Shown in pieces: positions 52,896 through 61,737 of a stretch of 64,000 bases of DNA. The notes beneath the pieces were generated by a model. That model worked only from the letters and a program-made list of their open reading frames with translations, did no database searches and had not been told where the DNA came from. The number at the start of each line of letters is the position of its first letter. The first letter of the stretch is position 1. Made by a program: the position numbers and the translations under genes. The DNA is from Prescottella agglutinans (GTDB lineage Bacteria > Actinomycetota > Actinomycetes > Mycobacteriales > Mycobacteriaceae): assembly GCF_004011865.1 (NCBI RefSeq), contig NZ_RKLP01000011.1:124001-188000 (forward strand), written 5' to 3'.

Positions 52896-53189
52896 ATGTC
52901 GAATCTGCATGTCGTGGCGACCATTCCGGCCAAGTCCGGGTCCGAGAACGCGGTCCGTGCCGCGCTCACCACCCTGGTGGAGGCCAGCCGCAAGGAAGAC
53001 GGCTGCGTGTCCTACGACCTGTACGAGTCGACGTCGGCGCCGGGCACGTTCGTCACCGTCGAGGTGTGGACCGACCAGCATGCGCTCGACGCGCACATGA
53101 AGTCGCCGCACCTGCGCGAGGCGGCCGGCACCTTCGGTGCACACCTCGCCGCGGCCCCCGGGATCCACCCGCTGCGCCCCCTCGCCTGA
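52896..53189 (+). CDS. antibiotic-biosynthesis-monooxygenase (ABM) domain protein
   Basis: A 97-residue ferredoxin-like-fold protein (MSNLHVVATIPAKSGSENAV, EDGCVSYDLYES, FVTVEVWTDQHALDAHMKSP). The pattern GC-x-x-Y-x-L and E-x-W-x-D-x-x-A-L-x-x-H is that of putative quinol monooxygenases such as YgiN. ATG 52896 follows AGAGGAA at 52885-52891. It may protect against quinones or act on a secondary substrate. Confidence 0.88.
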   Translation: MSNLHVVATIPAKSGSENAVRAALTTLVEASRKEDGCVSYDLYESTSAPGTFVTVEVWTDQHALDAHMKSPHLREAAGTFGAHLAAAPGIHPLRPLA

Positions 53190-53205
53190 TCACGAACTAC
53201 GCATA

Positions 53206-53240
53206 CGAGAGGGTGGCTGGTGCCACCCTCTCTCGCGTTT
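53206..53240. terminator. terminator between ABM and DUF998 genes
   Basis: 10-bp stem AGAGGGTGGC/GCCACCCTCT (53208-53217, 53222-53231) with a TGGT loop, followed by CTCGCGTTT, between convergent genes. Confidence 0.7.
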
Positions 53241-53251
53241 CACGTGGAACC
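53236..53251. promoter_or_regulatory. parS-like ParB site
   Basis: CGTTTCACGTGGAACC matches TGTTTCACGTGAAACA at 13 of 16 positions and the 14-bp core at 13 of 14. It overlaps the stop codon of the DUF998 gene. Confidence 0.5.
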
Positions 53252-53932
53252 GGTCGTGACGCCGTGCAGGTCCCTCCAGGTGCGGTCGTTCAACACCGTC
53301 GCGGCGACGAGCACCATCCACCCGCTCATCGACAGCAGTTCGACGCGCTGCGCGAAGCCGAGCCAGGCGTGGCTGCCGGACGGGTCGTCGACGCCGACCA
53401 GCATCCACAGCGTCCCGATCAGGAACAGCACCACCACGGCGAGACCGGACCACCACATGGCCCGCGGCGCGCGGTAGACGAAGATCGCGACGATGAACGC
53501 GACCGCCGACACCACTGCGGCCGTCACCGACACGGTGCTGGTGAGGGCGTGCCACTGGTGGGTGAGCGGCACCTGCGCGGCCTCGCAGGCGGGCTTCGAA
53601 CAGCGCAGCGGCAGACGGGAATCGGCGATGGTGCCGACCGCGAACACGCCCAGCGCGGCCCAGCCGACGGTGGTGAGGAAGCGCCGCGGCGTGATCGTCA
53701 GCCCCAGCACGGCGGCGACCGTCAGCGCGATCCCGGTCAGCAGATCGCCGCTGCGGTAGAGGATCCCGTGCTCCTGGTCGGTGGCCGCGAGCTGACTCGC
53801 GAAGCCCTCGAACGGGTTTCCGCTCGGGTTCAGGACGAATGCCAGCACCCACGAGGAGTACAGCACCGCACCCGCGATCAGCAGTCCGGCGAGCACGTAG
53901 CGCCGCACCGTCGCCGTTGCCGTCATCGTCAC
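53240..53932 (-). CDS. DUF998 membrane protein
   Basis: A 230-residue membrane protein with six predicted helices (YVLAGLLIAGAVLYSSWVLA is the first). The loop segment RSGDLLTGIALTVAAVLGLT and the later HQWHALTSTVSV resemble the DUF998 family. Cys residues RCSKPACEAAQ lie in an external loop. Starts at 53926, 53932 and 53938 are all possible; GAGGG near 53945 favours 53932 or 53938. It begins just past the lysX stop, so it is probably the last gene of the lysX operon. Function unknown. Confidence 0.8.
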   Translation of the reverse strand: MTMTATATVRRYVLAGLLIAGAVLYSSWVLAFVLNPSGNPFEGFASQLAATDQEHGILYRSGDLLTGIALTVAAVLGLTITPRRFLTTVGWAALGVFAVGTIADSRLPLRCSKPACEAAQVPLTHQWHALTSTVSVTAAVVSAVAFIVAIFVYRAPRAMWWSGLAVVVLFLIGTLWMLVGVDDPSGSHAWLGFAQRVELLSMSGWMVLVAATVLNDRTWRDLHGVTTGST

Positions 53933-53945
53933 CGACACGGCGCCC

Positions 53946-56900
53946 TCAGGACTGTCCGCTGCGCGGCTTGGCGAACGGGAAGGCGAGAGACTCCCGGATG
54001 CTGCCGCCGGTGATGAGCATGACGACGCGGTCGACGCCCATCCCGAGACCGCCGGTGGGCGGCATCGCGTGCTCGAGGGCCTGCAGGAAGTCCTCGTCGA
54101 GTTCCATCGCCTCGGCATCGCCGCCGGCCGCGAGCAGCGACTGCTCGGTGAGCCGGCGACGCTGGTCGATCGGGTCCGTCAGCTCGCTGTAGGCGGTGCC
54201 CAGTTCCATGCCCCACGCCACCAGGTCCCACTTCGCGGCGACGCCGGGAATCGTCGGGTGCGGTCGGGTCAGCGGCGACATCGACGTCGGGAAGTTGGTG
54301 TAGAAGGTCGGGAACTCGGTCTGCCCCTCGACGAGGTGCTCGTACAGTTCCTGTGCGACGGCACCGGCATCCCAGGACTTGTTGTACTCGATGTCGTTGG
54401 CGTCGCACAGCTTCCGCAGATCCTCGAGCGGCGTCTCGGGCGTGACCTCGACGCCGAGCTTCTCGGCGATCGCCCCGTGCATCGTCTTGACGGGCCACTC
54501 GCCGGAGATGTCGACGGGGACGAGGTCGCCGTCCGGTCCGGGCCGCATGATCGTCTGGCTGCCGTGCGCGGCGACGGCCGCGTTCTGGATCAGCTCGCGG
54601 CACACCACCATCATGCGCTCGTAGTCGCTGTGCGCCTCGTACGCCTCGAGGATCGTGAACTCGGGGTTGTGCTTGAAGTCGACGCCCTCGTTGCGGAACA
54701 CGCGCCCGATCTCGAACACCTTCTCCATGCCCGCCACGCACAGCCGCTTGAGGAACAGTTCCGGCGCGATGCGCAGGTACAGGTCCAGGTCGTACGCGTT
54801 GATGTGGGTGACGAACGGGGCCGCGTTGGCGCCGCCGTGGATGCGCTGCAGGATCGGCGTCTCCACCTCGAGGTAGTCGCGGCCGGAAAGCGTGTCGCGC
54901 AGCGACTTCACGATCGCGGTGCGCGCGGCCAGCAGTCGGCGCGATTCCGGGCTGATCGCCAGGTCGACGTAGCGCTGGCGGACCTTCGTCTCGGCGTCGG
55001 TGAGGCCCTTCCACTTGTCCGGCAGCGGGTGCAGGCACTTGCCGTTCATCCGCCAGTCCGTCGCCAGCAGCGACAGCTCGCCCTTGCGGCTGCGGCCGAT
55101 GGTGCCGCTGACCTCCATGAGATCGCCCAGGTCGAAGTCGGTGGCGAACTCGTCGAGTCGGTCGCCCACGGTGGTGCGCTCGATGAGCACCTGGATGTCG
55201 CCGGACCAGTCCCGCAGCACCGCGAACGCGACACCGCCGTACGTGCGGATCCGCAACAGTCGTCCCGCGATTCGCACGCGCGTGCCCTCGGGGGACGCGG
55301 CCGCGGCGGCGACCGTGTGGGTCGGGGGATAGGCGACCGGGTAGGCGTCGACGCCCTCGCGGGTCAGGCGCGCGAGCTTGTCCATGCGCACCCGCACCTG
55401 CTCGGGTCGGCGCGGCCCCGACGGCTCCGGTGCCATCGCCGCCACCCCGGCGGCGGTCTCGCAGGCGGTGACGACGTCGGGTGCGCTGCCGTCGGCGTGG
55501 AGGATTCCCGAGTGGGCCAGCGCCTCCGGCACCGCGGCGCGCGTGCCCGTGTGCGCGGACGGCTGCGTCCGGCGCCCGAAGGTGGGGAGGGTCAGGAAGC
55601 CTTCGGCGACGGCGGACGCGATGCCCACGCGGGGCAGGTGCCGGTTGTCGTCGAAGCACAGGTAGCGCGGCGCCCATTCGGGCAGATACTTCACGTTGGA
55701 GCGGTACAGCGCCTCGAGTTGCCACCAGCGGGAGAAGAACAGCAGCATCGACCGCCACAACCGCAGGATCGGGCCGGCGCCGATGCGCGCGCCCTCCTCG
55801 AAGGTGGACCGGAACACCGCGAAGTTCAGCGAGACCCGGACGACACCGAACTCGTCGGCGCGGGCCGCGAGTTCGGTGACCATGAACTCGACGACGCCGT
55901 TGGGGGCGTGCGGGTTCCGACGCATCAGGTCCAGCGAGACACCGTTGGGTCCCCAGGGCACGAGGGAGAGCATCCCGAGCACGCCCCCGTCCTCCCCGAT
56001 CGCCTCGACCAGCAGGCAGTCGCCGTCGAGCGGGTCGCCGAGTCGGCCGAGCGCCATCGAGAATCCGCGTTCGGTCTCGGTGTCCCGCCAGTTGTCGGCG
56101 CGCGAGACGACGTCGGCCATCTCCTGCGGCGCAATGTCGCGGTGGCGGCGGATCCGGGCGGTGACACCCTGCTTGCGTACCCGGTGGACGGCCTGCCGCA
56201 CCTGCCGCATCTCGCGCCCGTTCAGCGTGAAGTCGCGGGTCTCGAGGATCGCCTCGTCGCCGAGTTGCAGCACCGACAGGCCGCCGCGCTTGTATGCGGT
56301 GGCGCCGGCCTCGCTCGCGCCCATCACCGCGGGCGCCCACCCGTACTGCGAGCAGAGCGCGAGCCAGGCGTCCACGGCGTGCGGCCACGCCTCCGGGTTG
56401 CCGATCGGGTCACCGCTGGCGAGGCACACGCCGAGTTCGACGCGATACGTCACCGCGGCCTTGCCACTGGGCGCGAACACGACCGCCTTGTCGCGGCGGG
56501 TCGCGAAGTAGCCGAGCGAGTCGCCGCCGCCGAAGCCGTCGAGCAGTCCGCGCAGGGCGGACTCGTCGTTTCCGGTCAACGCGTTCGACGCCCGCTGCGA
56601 CCGGAACAGCACGATCACCGCGGCCAGCAGCGCGAGCGCGCCGAACAGACCCAGAAGTGTGTTCACGAACGCGTGCGGATGCCCGTCGAACTGCTCGTTC
56701 TCGACCACGGACAGGGCCGTCACGCGGTTGAGCGCCCACAGGAACCGCTCATTCTTGGGTAGCGTGCCGGGGAACATCTCGACCAGACCCCAGCCGAGCA
56801 GGGTGCCGACGGCGAGTCCGGCGACCAGGACGCCGAGTGCCTTCCAGCCCGCGCCGCGTCGGACGTGGGTGTAGAACTCCTTGCGGGACGCGATGAGGAT

Positions 56901-57314
56901 CCCCACGACCACGAGATGGACCACGCAGGCCGCCGCGGCGCTGGCGTTCTTGTCGATCGACGCCTCGAGCGCGTTGACGATCGCGAACAGCACCATGTAG
57001 ACCGTCAGCAGCCACCAGGCGATGCGTTTGCGGCTCGCCAGCGCCGCGGCCACCAGTCCCAGGACCACCGCCCACGACAGGCTGGTGTCGGGGGCGTCGA
57101 AGTAGTAGCTGTCGACGTACACCCGCGGGGTGTGGACGAGGTACCGCAGCGCGGGCGACAGGCTCCACAGAAAGACCAGCACGGAGTACACACCGAGAAT
57201 CAACCCCGCGATGTGCGGGACCTCGGAGAGGCGCCCACGTTTCGGTGCGACCGGTGTTCCGCGTTCTTCCCGCTTGTCCGCCGCGTCGACCGGGGTTCCG
57301 GTGCTCGTGGCCAT
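53946..57314 (-). CDS. lysX: bifunctional lysylphosphatidylglycerol synthetase / lysyl-tRNA synthetase
   Basis: A 1122-residue two-domain protein. The N-terminal half has 6 to 7 membrane helices and an MprF-like aminoacyl-transferase domain ([39 protein letters not shown]). The C-terminal half (from about residue 640) is a class II lysyl-tRNA synthetase with an OB-fold ([20 protein letters not shown]), motif 2 ([19 protein letters not shown]) and motif 3 ([12 protein letters not shown]). It charges tRNA-Lys and transfers lysine to phosphatidylglycerol, lowering membrane charge against cationic peptides. In M. tuberculosis LysX (Rv1640c) is far from the origin; here it is about 55 kb from gyrB. 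Confidence 0.95.
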   Translation of the reverse strand: MATSTGTPVDAADKREERGTPVAPKRGRLSEVPHIAGLILGVYSVLVFLWSLSPALRYLVHTPRVYVDSYYFDAPDTSLSWAVVLGLVAAALASRKRIAWWLLTVYMVLFAIVNALEASIDKNASAAAACVVHLVVVGILIASRKEFYTHVRRGAGWKALGVLVAGLAVGTLLGWGLVEMFPGTLPKNERFLWALNRVTALSVVENEQFDGHPHAFVNTLLGLFGALALLAAVIVLFRSQRASNALTGNDESALRGLLDGFGGGDSLGYFATRRDKAVVFAPSGKAAVTYRVELGVCLASGDPIGNPEAWPHAVDAWLALCSQYGWAPAVMGASEAGATAYKRGGLSVLQLGDEAILETRDFTLNGREMRQVRQAVHRVRKQGVTARIRRHRDIAPQEMADVVSRADNWRDTETERGFSMALGRLGDPLDGDCLLVEAIGEDGGVLGMLSLVPWGPNGVSLDLMRRNPHAPNGVVEFMVTELAARADEFGVVRVSLNFAVFRSTFEEGARIGAGPILRLWRSMLLFFSRWWQLEALYRSNVKYLPEWAPRYLCFDDNRHLPRVGIASAVAEGFLTLPTFGRRTQPSAHTGTRAAVPEALAHSGILHADGSAPDVVTACETAAGVAAMAPEPSGPRRPEQVRVRMDKLARLTREGVDAYPVAYPPTHTVAAAAASPEGTRVRIAGRLLRIRTYGGVAFAVLRDWSGDIQVLIERTTVGDRLDEFATDFDLGDLMEVSGTIGRSRKGELSLLATDWRMNGKCLHPLPDKWKGLTDAETKVRQRYVDLAISPESRRLLAARTAIVKSLRDTLSGRDYLEVETPILQRIHGGANAAPFVTHINAYDLDLYLRIAPELFLKRLCVAGMEKVFEIGRVFRNEGVDFKHNPEFTILEAYEAHSDYERMMVVCRELIQNAAVAAHGSQTIMRPGPDGDLVPVDISGEWPVKTMHGAIAEKLGVEVTPETPLEDLRKLCDANDIEYNKSWDAGAVAQELYEHLVEGQTEFPTFYTNFPTSMSPLTRPHPTIPGVAAKWDLVAWGMELGTAYSELTDPIDQRRRLTEQSLLAAGGDAEAMELDEDFLQALEHAMPPTGGLGMGVDRVVMLITGGSIRESLAFPFAKPRSGQS

Positions 57315-57399
57315 CGACGTCCTCTCCGTCGGGGAATCGTGTCTGACTCCAGTGTGAGGCGTTCAACGGCCGTTTGGGGGGAAGGAGGAAGATGGAGTC

Positions 57400-57633
57400 A
57401 TGTCTGACGCTGTGGACGAAGTGCCGATCCGTGACGAGTCGATCCGGCTGGGTCAGTTCCTCAAACTCGCGAACCTCATCGAATCGGGTGCCGAGGCCAA
57501 GGGCGTCATCGCCGACGGCCTCGTGAGCGTCAACGGCGAGGTCGAGGAGCGACGCGGCCGCCAGTTGCGCGACGGCGACGTCGTCGAGATCGGCGGCCTG
57601 GCGGCGCGGGTGAGCGCGCCGACCGCCGATTGA
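57400..57633 (+). CDS. S4-domain RNA-binding protein
   Basis: A 77-residue protein consisting of one S4 domain (IRLGQFLKLANLIESGAEAK, VSVNGEVEERRGRQLRDGD). YbcJ-like members bind structured RNA, perhaps rRNA or tRNA. It is divergent from lysX with 85 bp between them. Confidence 0.9.
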   Translation: MSDAVDEVPIRDESIRLGQFLKLANLIESGAEAKGVIADGLVSVNGEVEERRGRQLRDGDVVEIGGLAARVSAPTAD

Positions 57634-57666
57634 CAGGACGCGTTCCAGCGCGCGAGGACGGACCGA

Positions 57667-58464
57667 TCACCGGCGGGCGGTGCGTGGGCCCGACCCCGTG
57701 AACCTCGGCTGCGTACCGGCGAGAAACGCGTCGAGGCCGATCTGCAGATCCGGGTTGGGGGCGCCGGTCCAGTACCGCTCGAGCTCGTCGTCGATCCCGC
57801 CTCGCGCGGTTGCGTCGATCATCTGCTTCGCGGCCCGCTGGGTGATCGAGGACCTCGAGGCGATCGTCTCCGCGAGGACCGACGCGCGGGTGTGCAGGTG
57901 GTCCTCGGGTACGACCTCCGCGACGAGGCCCACCCGCAGCGCGGTCTCGGCGTCCATCCGGTCACCGGTGAGCACGAGGTGTTTCGCGGTGGCGGGCCCG
58001 AGGGTGCGGACCAGTCGCGTGATCGTCCGGGCCGGGTAGATCACGCCGAGCTTCGCCGGTGTCACTGCGAACTCGGCGTTCTCGGCGGCCACCCGGATGT
58101 CGCACGCGAGCGCCAGCTGCGCGCCGCCGCCGATGCAGTATCCGGAGATGGCCGCGACCGTCGGTTTGGGGAACGCGGCGAGTGCCTCCTCGGCGTCGGT
58201 GACCCGATCCTCCATCCGGACACCGGACTTCCGCGCCGAGCGCAGTTCTCGGATGTCCATACCGGCGCAGAAGTGCGGTCCGGAGCCGGTCACCACCACC
58301 ACGTCCACGGCAGGATCGTCGGCCAGCCGCGCGAGCCCGGTCGTCAACTCCTCGAGCATCTTTCCGGTGAGGGCGTTGTAGCGGCGCAGATGATCGATCG
58401 TGACGACTGCGACGCACTGCTCGATCGTGATGCGGATCCGGCCCGGATCTACGGGCGTACTCAC
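57667..58464 (-). CDS. enoyl-CoA hydratase/isomerase family protein
   Basis: A 265-residue crotonase-fold protein. The first oxyanion segment is GSGPHFCAGMDIREL and the second SGYCIGGGAQLALACD. The usual first catalytic Glu after the second oxyanion segment is not clearly present (NAEFAVTPAKLGVIYPA), so hydratase activity is uncertain. It overlaps the acyl-CoA ligase gene by 4 nt in an operon that diverges from an IclR regulator. Confidence 0.88.
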   Translation of the reverse strand: MSTPVDPGRIRITIEQCVAVVTIDHLRRYNALTGKMLEELTTGLARLADDPAVDVVVVTGSGPHFCAGMDIRELRSARKSGVRMEDRVTDAEEALAAFPKPTVAAISGYCIGGGAQLALACDIRVAAENAEFAVTPAKLGVIYPARTITRLVRTLGPATAKHLVLTGDRMDAETALRVGLVAEVVPEDHLHTRASVLAETIASRSSITQRAAKQMIDATARGGIDDELERYWTGAPNPDLQIGLDAFLAGTQPRFTGSGPRTARR

Positions 58465-59894
58465 CTTCCCGCCCGGTAGTCCTCGACGAGGAGCTTCTTC
58501 TGGACCTTGCCCATCGCGTTGCGGGGCAGGACGTCCACGTCGCGGATCTCGCGGGGACGTTTGTGGATCGACAGGGTTCGGGCGACGAAGTTCGAGAGTT
58601 CACGGTGATCGTGGCAGTCGCCGACCACGTAGGCGACGATCCGCTGCCCCAGATCGTCGTCGGGCACGCCGACGACCGCGGCCTCCCGGACGTCGGGGTG
58701 GTTCAGCAGGGCCTGCTCCACCTCGCCGGCACCGATCCGGTAGCCGCCCGACTTGATCATGTCGATCGACTCGCGCCCGACTATGCGGTGGAAGCCCTGC
58801 TCGTCGACGACGGCGATGTCGCCGGTCTTGAACCATCCGTCGGCGGTCATCGATTCGGCGGTCTTCTCGAAGTTGCCCAGGTACCCGTCGAAGAGGGTCG
58901 GGCCCGCGATCTCCAACTGTCCGAGTGTTTCTCCGTCGTGCGGCACCGGGTTGCCGGCCTGGTCCCGCAGCCGGGTCGCCACTCCGCGGAGCGGCAGCCC
59001 CACCCAGCCGGGTCGGCGCTCGCCGTCGAACCGGGTGCTGAGCGTGATGACGGTCTCGCTCATTCCGTAGCGTTCGATCGGAGCCGAGCCGGTGAGGGTC
59101 CGCATGCGCTCGAAGACGGGCACCGGCAGGGGAGCGCTGCCCGAGACGAGCAGCCGTGCGGAGCCGAGCGCGCGGGCGACCGCCTCGTCGGCGCACACCC
59201 GGGACCACACGGTGGGGACGCCGAAGTACAACGAACCATCCGCTGCCGCATACGATTCCGGCGTCGGCCGGACGGTGTGCACGAGGGGGGAGCCGTGCCG
59301 GAGCGCGCCCACGACGCCGAGGATGAGTCCGTGCACATGGAACAGCGGAAGCCCGTGGACGAGGGTGTCGTCGGGGCCCCAGTTCCACGCGTCCGCGAGT
59401 CCGTCGAGGCCCGCTGCCACGGCCGAGCGGGAGAGCACGACGCCCTTCGGGGCCCCGGTGGTTCCGGAGGTGTACATGATCATGGCCGCGGAGCCGGGAG
59501 CGGGCTCGCGGTGCGTCGATCCCGATCGTGCCCGTGAATCGACCAGGACGGAGGGGAGGGTGACGTCCTCCCGGTAGGCGCCGAGCCAGAGCTGTGCGCC
59601 CGAGTCCTTCAGGATGTGGTTCCGTTCGGCCGGACCCGAATCCGGTGGCACCGGGACCGCCGGCACCCCCGCCATCAGGCATCCGGTTGCCGCGATCACC
59701 GTCTCGATGCTCGCCGTCGCGTCGATGGCAACGCTTGTGGCGCCGGTGATCTCGTCGGCCACGGCTGCCGCCGCTGCGATCAGTTCGGACCTGGTGAGCG
59801 CCTCGTCTCCGACGCGGACGGCGTGGCGATCCTCGCCGCCGTTGCCGGAATCGGCGAGCGAGGCCAGCAGCGGTCGAGGCATCAGGGTGGTCAT
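58461..59894 (-). CDS. AMP-forming acyl-CoA synthetase (MatB-like)
   Basis: A 477-residue ANL-family enzyme. The start at 59894 (MTTLMPRPLLASLADSGNGG) follows an AAGGA. Motifs are MYTSGTTGAPKG (P-loop), ERYGMSETV, DGWFKTGDIAV and a C-terminal Lys in RNAMGKVQKK. The short length and the HGLPLFHVHGLILG segment fit the malonyl/methylmalonyl-CoA synthetase (MatB) branch. With the crotonase it may activate and process a short dicarboxylic acid. Transcription is probably controlled by the divergent IclR protein through the palindrome at 59941-59966. Confidence 0.9.
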   Translation of the reverse strand: MTTLMPRPLLASLADSGNGGEDRHAVRVGDEALTRSELIAAAAAVADEITGATSVAIDATASIETVIAATGCLMAGVPAVPVPPDSGPAERNHILKDSGAQLWLGAYREDVTLPSVLVDSRARSGSTHREPAPGSAAMIMYTSGTTGAPKGVVLSRSAVAAGLDGLADAWNWGPDDTLVHGLPLFHVHGLILGVVGALRHGSPLVHTVRPTPESYAAADGSLYFGVPTVWSRVCADEAVARALGSARLLVSGSAPLPVPVFERMRTLTGSAPIERYGMSETVITLSTRFDGERRPGWVGLPLRGVATRLRDQAGNPVPHDGETLGQLEIAGPTLFDGYLGNFEKTAESMTADGWFKTGDIAVVDEQGFHRIVGRESIDMIKSGGYRIGAGEVEQALLNHPDVREAAVVGVPDDDLGQRIVAYVVGDCHDHRELSNFVARTLSIHKRPREIRDVDVLPRNAMGKVQKKLLVEDYRAGR

Positions 59895-59940
59895 CGGTGG
59901 AGGGTCCTTTCTCGAAGTCCCTACCGGACGGTGTCGAATC

Positions 59941-59966
59941 ACGTCCGGTCCGCATTGCGGACCGAC
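59941..59966. promoter_or_regulatory. IclR operator palindrome
   Basis: GGTCCGC-ATT-GCGGACC (59947-59963) is a perfect 7-bp palindrome; with outer ACGTC/GACGT and one bulged C it extends to about 12 bp per arm. A partial repeat (ATTGTGGTCC) follows at 59974-59983. It lies between the divergent acyl-CoA ligase and iclR genes. Confidence 0.65.
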
Positions 59967-60039
59967 GTGCTACATTGTGGTCCGGCTAACGTATAGCGCG
60001 CGATGCCCGCCGTCAACCGACGTGTGTGAAAGGTCTTGA

Positions 60040-60777
60040 ATGAACAGTGTTCTCACCGCGCTCCGGGTCTTCGAGGAGGTCGCGGCCGCACAGCCCGTCG
60101 GGCTGTCGGAGCTGAGCAAGCGCCTCGACGTCCCCAAGAGCACGGTCCAGCGATGCCTCAAGACCCTCGCGGACGCCGGCTGGTTGCGTCCCGCGACGGG
60201 CGACGGTGGACGCTGGGTGATCACCGGTCGGGCCTTCAGCCTGGGCAGTGCGATGTCGGCCGGCGACGATCTGCGCGACGTGGCGCTTCCCGAGCTGAGC
60301 CGGTTGCAGGCCGACACCGGCGAGACCGTCCACCTGGCGGTTCCGGACGGCAGTGAGCTGGTGCTGATCGAGCGCCTCGACAGCGCGCACCAGTTGCGGG
60401 CATTTCTCCCGTTGGGCACCCGGTTGCCCCTGCACGCGGCGTCCACGGGCAAGGCGTACCTCGCGTCGCTCCCGGACGCCCAGGTCGAGGAGATCCTGAC
60501 GGCCGAGCTAGCTCCGCTGACCGATCGCACCGTGACCGACCCGGCGGCGCTTCGTCGGGAGATCGCGGAGATCCGCAGCCGCGGATACGCGGTGACCGAC
60601 CAGGGGCTGCACGACGGGATCGCTGCGGTGGCCGTCGCCCTGCGTGGGCGGGGCGGGGCTGTGCGCGGCTGCTTCAGCGTCTCCGGTCCCGCCTCTCGGC
60701 TGACCCCGGATCTCTACCAGGTGTACGGGGAGAAGGCGCTGGTCGTGCGCGACTCGATCGAGCGTTTCCTGTCCTGA
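60040..60777 (+). CDS. IclR-family transcriptional regulator
   Basis: A 245-residue regulator with an N-terminal winged HTH (GLSELSKRLDVPKSTVQRCL) and a C-terminal effector domain of the GAF-like IclR type (ASTGKAYLASLPD, GYAVTDQGLHDGIAAVAV). It is divergent from the acyl-CoA ligase/crotonase operon, which it probably controls in response to a pathway acid or CoA ester. Confidence 0.93.
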   Translation: MNSVLTALRVFEEVAAAQPVGLSELSKRLDVPKSTVQRCLKTLADAGWLRPATGDGGRWVITGRAFSLGSAMSAGDDLRDVALPELSRLQADTGETVHLAVPDGSELVLIERLDSAHQLRAFLPLGTRLPLHAASTGKAYLASLPDAQVEEILTAELAPLTDRTVTDPAALRREIAEIRSRGYAVTDQGLHDGIAAVAVALRGRGGAVRGCFSVSGPASRLTPDLYQVYGEKALVVRDSIERFLS

Positions 60778-60789
60778 TCGGACCGACCG

Positions 60790-61449
60790 TCAGGACTGCG
60801 TGCGCTTGCTCCGCGAGCGGTTCTTGCCGGTGGTCTTCGGCCGGGCGTCCTCGGCGCGTTCCTTCTCGGGCTCGTCGTCGGGCAGGGGCTCGAACAGCAC
60901 CGCGGTGTTGATGGTGGCGAGCTCGCGACTGGCCGCCTCGTAGAGCCCGGTGAGGACCTGCATCGACCGCACCGCGTGGTGCATCTTGGTGGTGATGTCG
61001 CTCAGTTCCTCGAGGTTGGAGACGAGCGTCTGGCGCCGCAGTTGCGCGTACCTGTCGGTGATCTCGCGACCCTTCGCGGTGACGGTGAACACGGACGACG
61101 TCCCGGACTTCGTCCGTTCCAGTAGACCCATGCTCACCAGCTTGCGCAGGTTGTACTGGAGGTTCGGCAGGTCGTCCCGGTTGGTCAGCTGGGCGATCGT
61201 CGCGGTGTCCTTCGATCGCTCCTGCATGCGCACCACGTGCAGCGCGACGACCTCGTTGAATGCCAGGTCGAGGTCGGCGGCGACGCGGATTGCCTGCGTC
61301 GCGAACCGTTGGAATCCGCCCTCCACCTGGAGGACTGCGAACTCGAACGCCGTCAGCGCCTCCTCATAGGAGTTCTCCGCGAGATGCCAGTGCCGTCCCG
61401 GCGCCAGCGACTCGGGCCTTCCGGGTGACGTGGGGTCGGTGCTGCTCAT
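60790..61449 (-). CDS. winged-helix (MarR-like) transcriptional regulator
   Basis: A 219-residue protein. The start at 61449 (MSSTDPTSPGRPESLAPG) follows GGAG; earlier ATGs would add a tail overlapping the promoter. The HTH is in IAQLTNRDDLPNLQYNLRKL with a wing in LERTKSGTSSVFTVTAKGRE. A long C-terminal helix and a basic tail (KTTGKNRSRSKRTQS) follow. It is divergent from the Rieske oxygenase operon and is its likely regulator. Confidence 0.87.
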   Translation of the reverse strand: MSSTDPTSPGRPESLAPGRHWHLAENSYEEALTAFEFAVLQVEGGFQRFATQAIRVAADLDLAFNEVVALHVVRMQERSKDTATIAQLTNRDDLPNLQYNLRKLVSMGLLERTKSGTSSVFTVTAKGREITDRYAQLRRQTLVSNLEELSDITTKMHHAVRSMQVLTGLYEAASRELATINTAVLFEPLPDDEPEKERAEDARPKTTGKNRSRSKRTQS

Positions 61450-61557
61450 GTTCTCCGTCGCTGTTCTCTCGGCGTGGACCTGGCGGCGCGGCATCGGAAA
61501 ACGATACGCGCTGGGGTGCAACGGTATCAGGGCGAATGAAGGCAAACATTGAACTGA

Positions 61558-61576
61558 TTTATAGATCATTCATAAA
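61558..61576. promoter_or_regulatory. AT-rich operator candidate upstream of the Rieske operon
   Basis: TTTATAGATCATTCATAAA is an imperfect palindrome (TTTAT/ATAAA arms and a central AT/AT match) directly upstream of a TTGACA box, in an unusually AT-rich stretch for this genome. Confidence 0.5.
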
Positions 61577-61583
61577 ATTTCTA

Positions 61584-61611
61584 TTGACACTCCACGGACA
61601 ACTGATACTGT
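61584..61611 (+). promoter_or_regulatory. promoter of the Rieske oxygenase operon
   Basis: Consensus TTGACA (61584-61589) and TACTGT (61606-61611) with a 16-bp spacer, about 130 nt upstream of the oxygenase start. Confidence 0.55.
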
Positions 61612-61737
61612 GACTCGCAACACCGCGAGTGTTTCGACTTCTCAGAACGTGCGGCCCCAGCCCGGGCCACTGCACATCCGGCGCAGATCTACGCACCTGA
61701 CAGCCACACCCCCATCCCAGACCACACGGAGGTCTCG

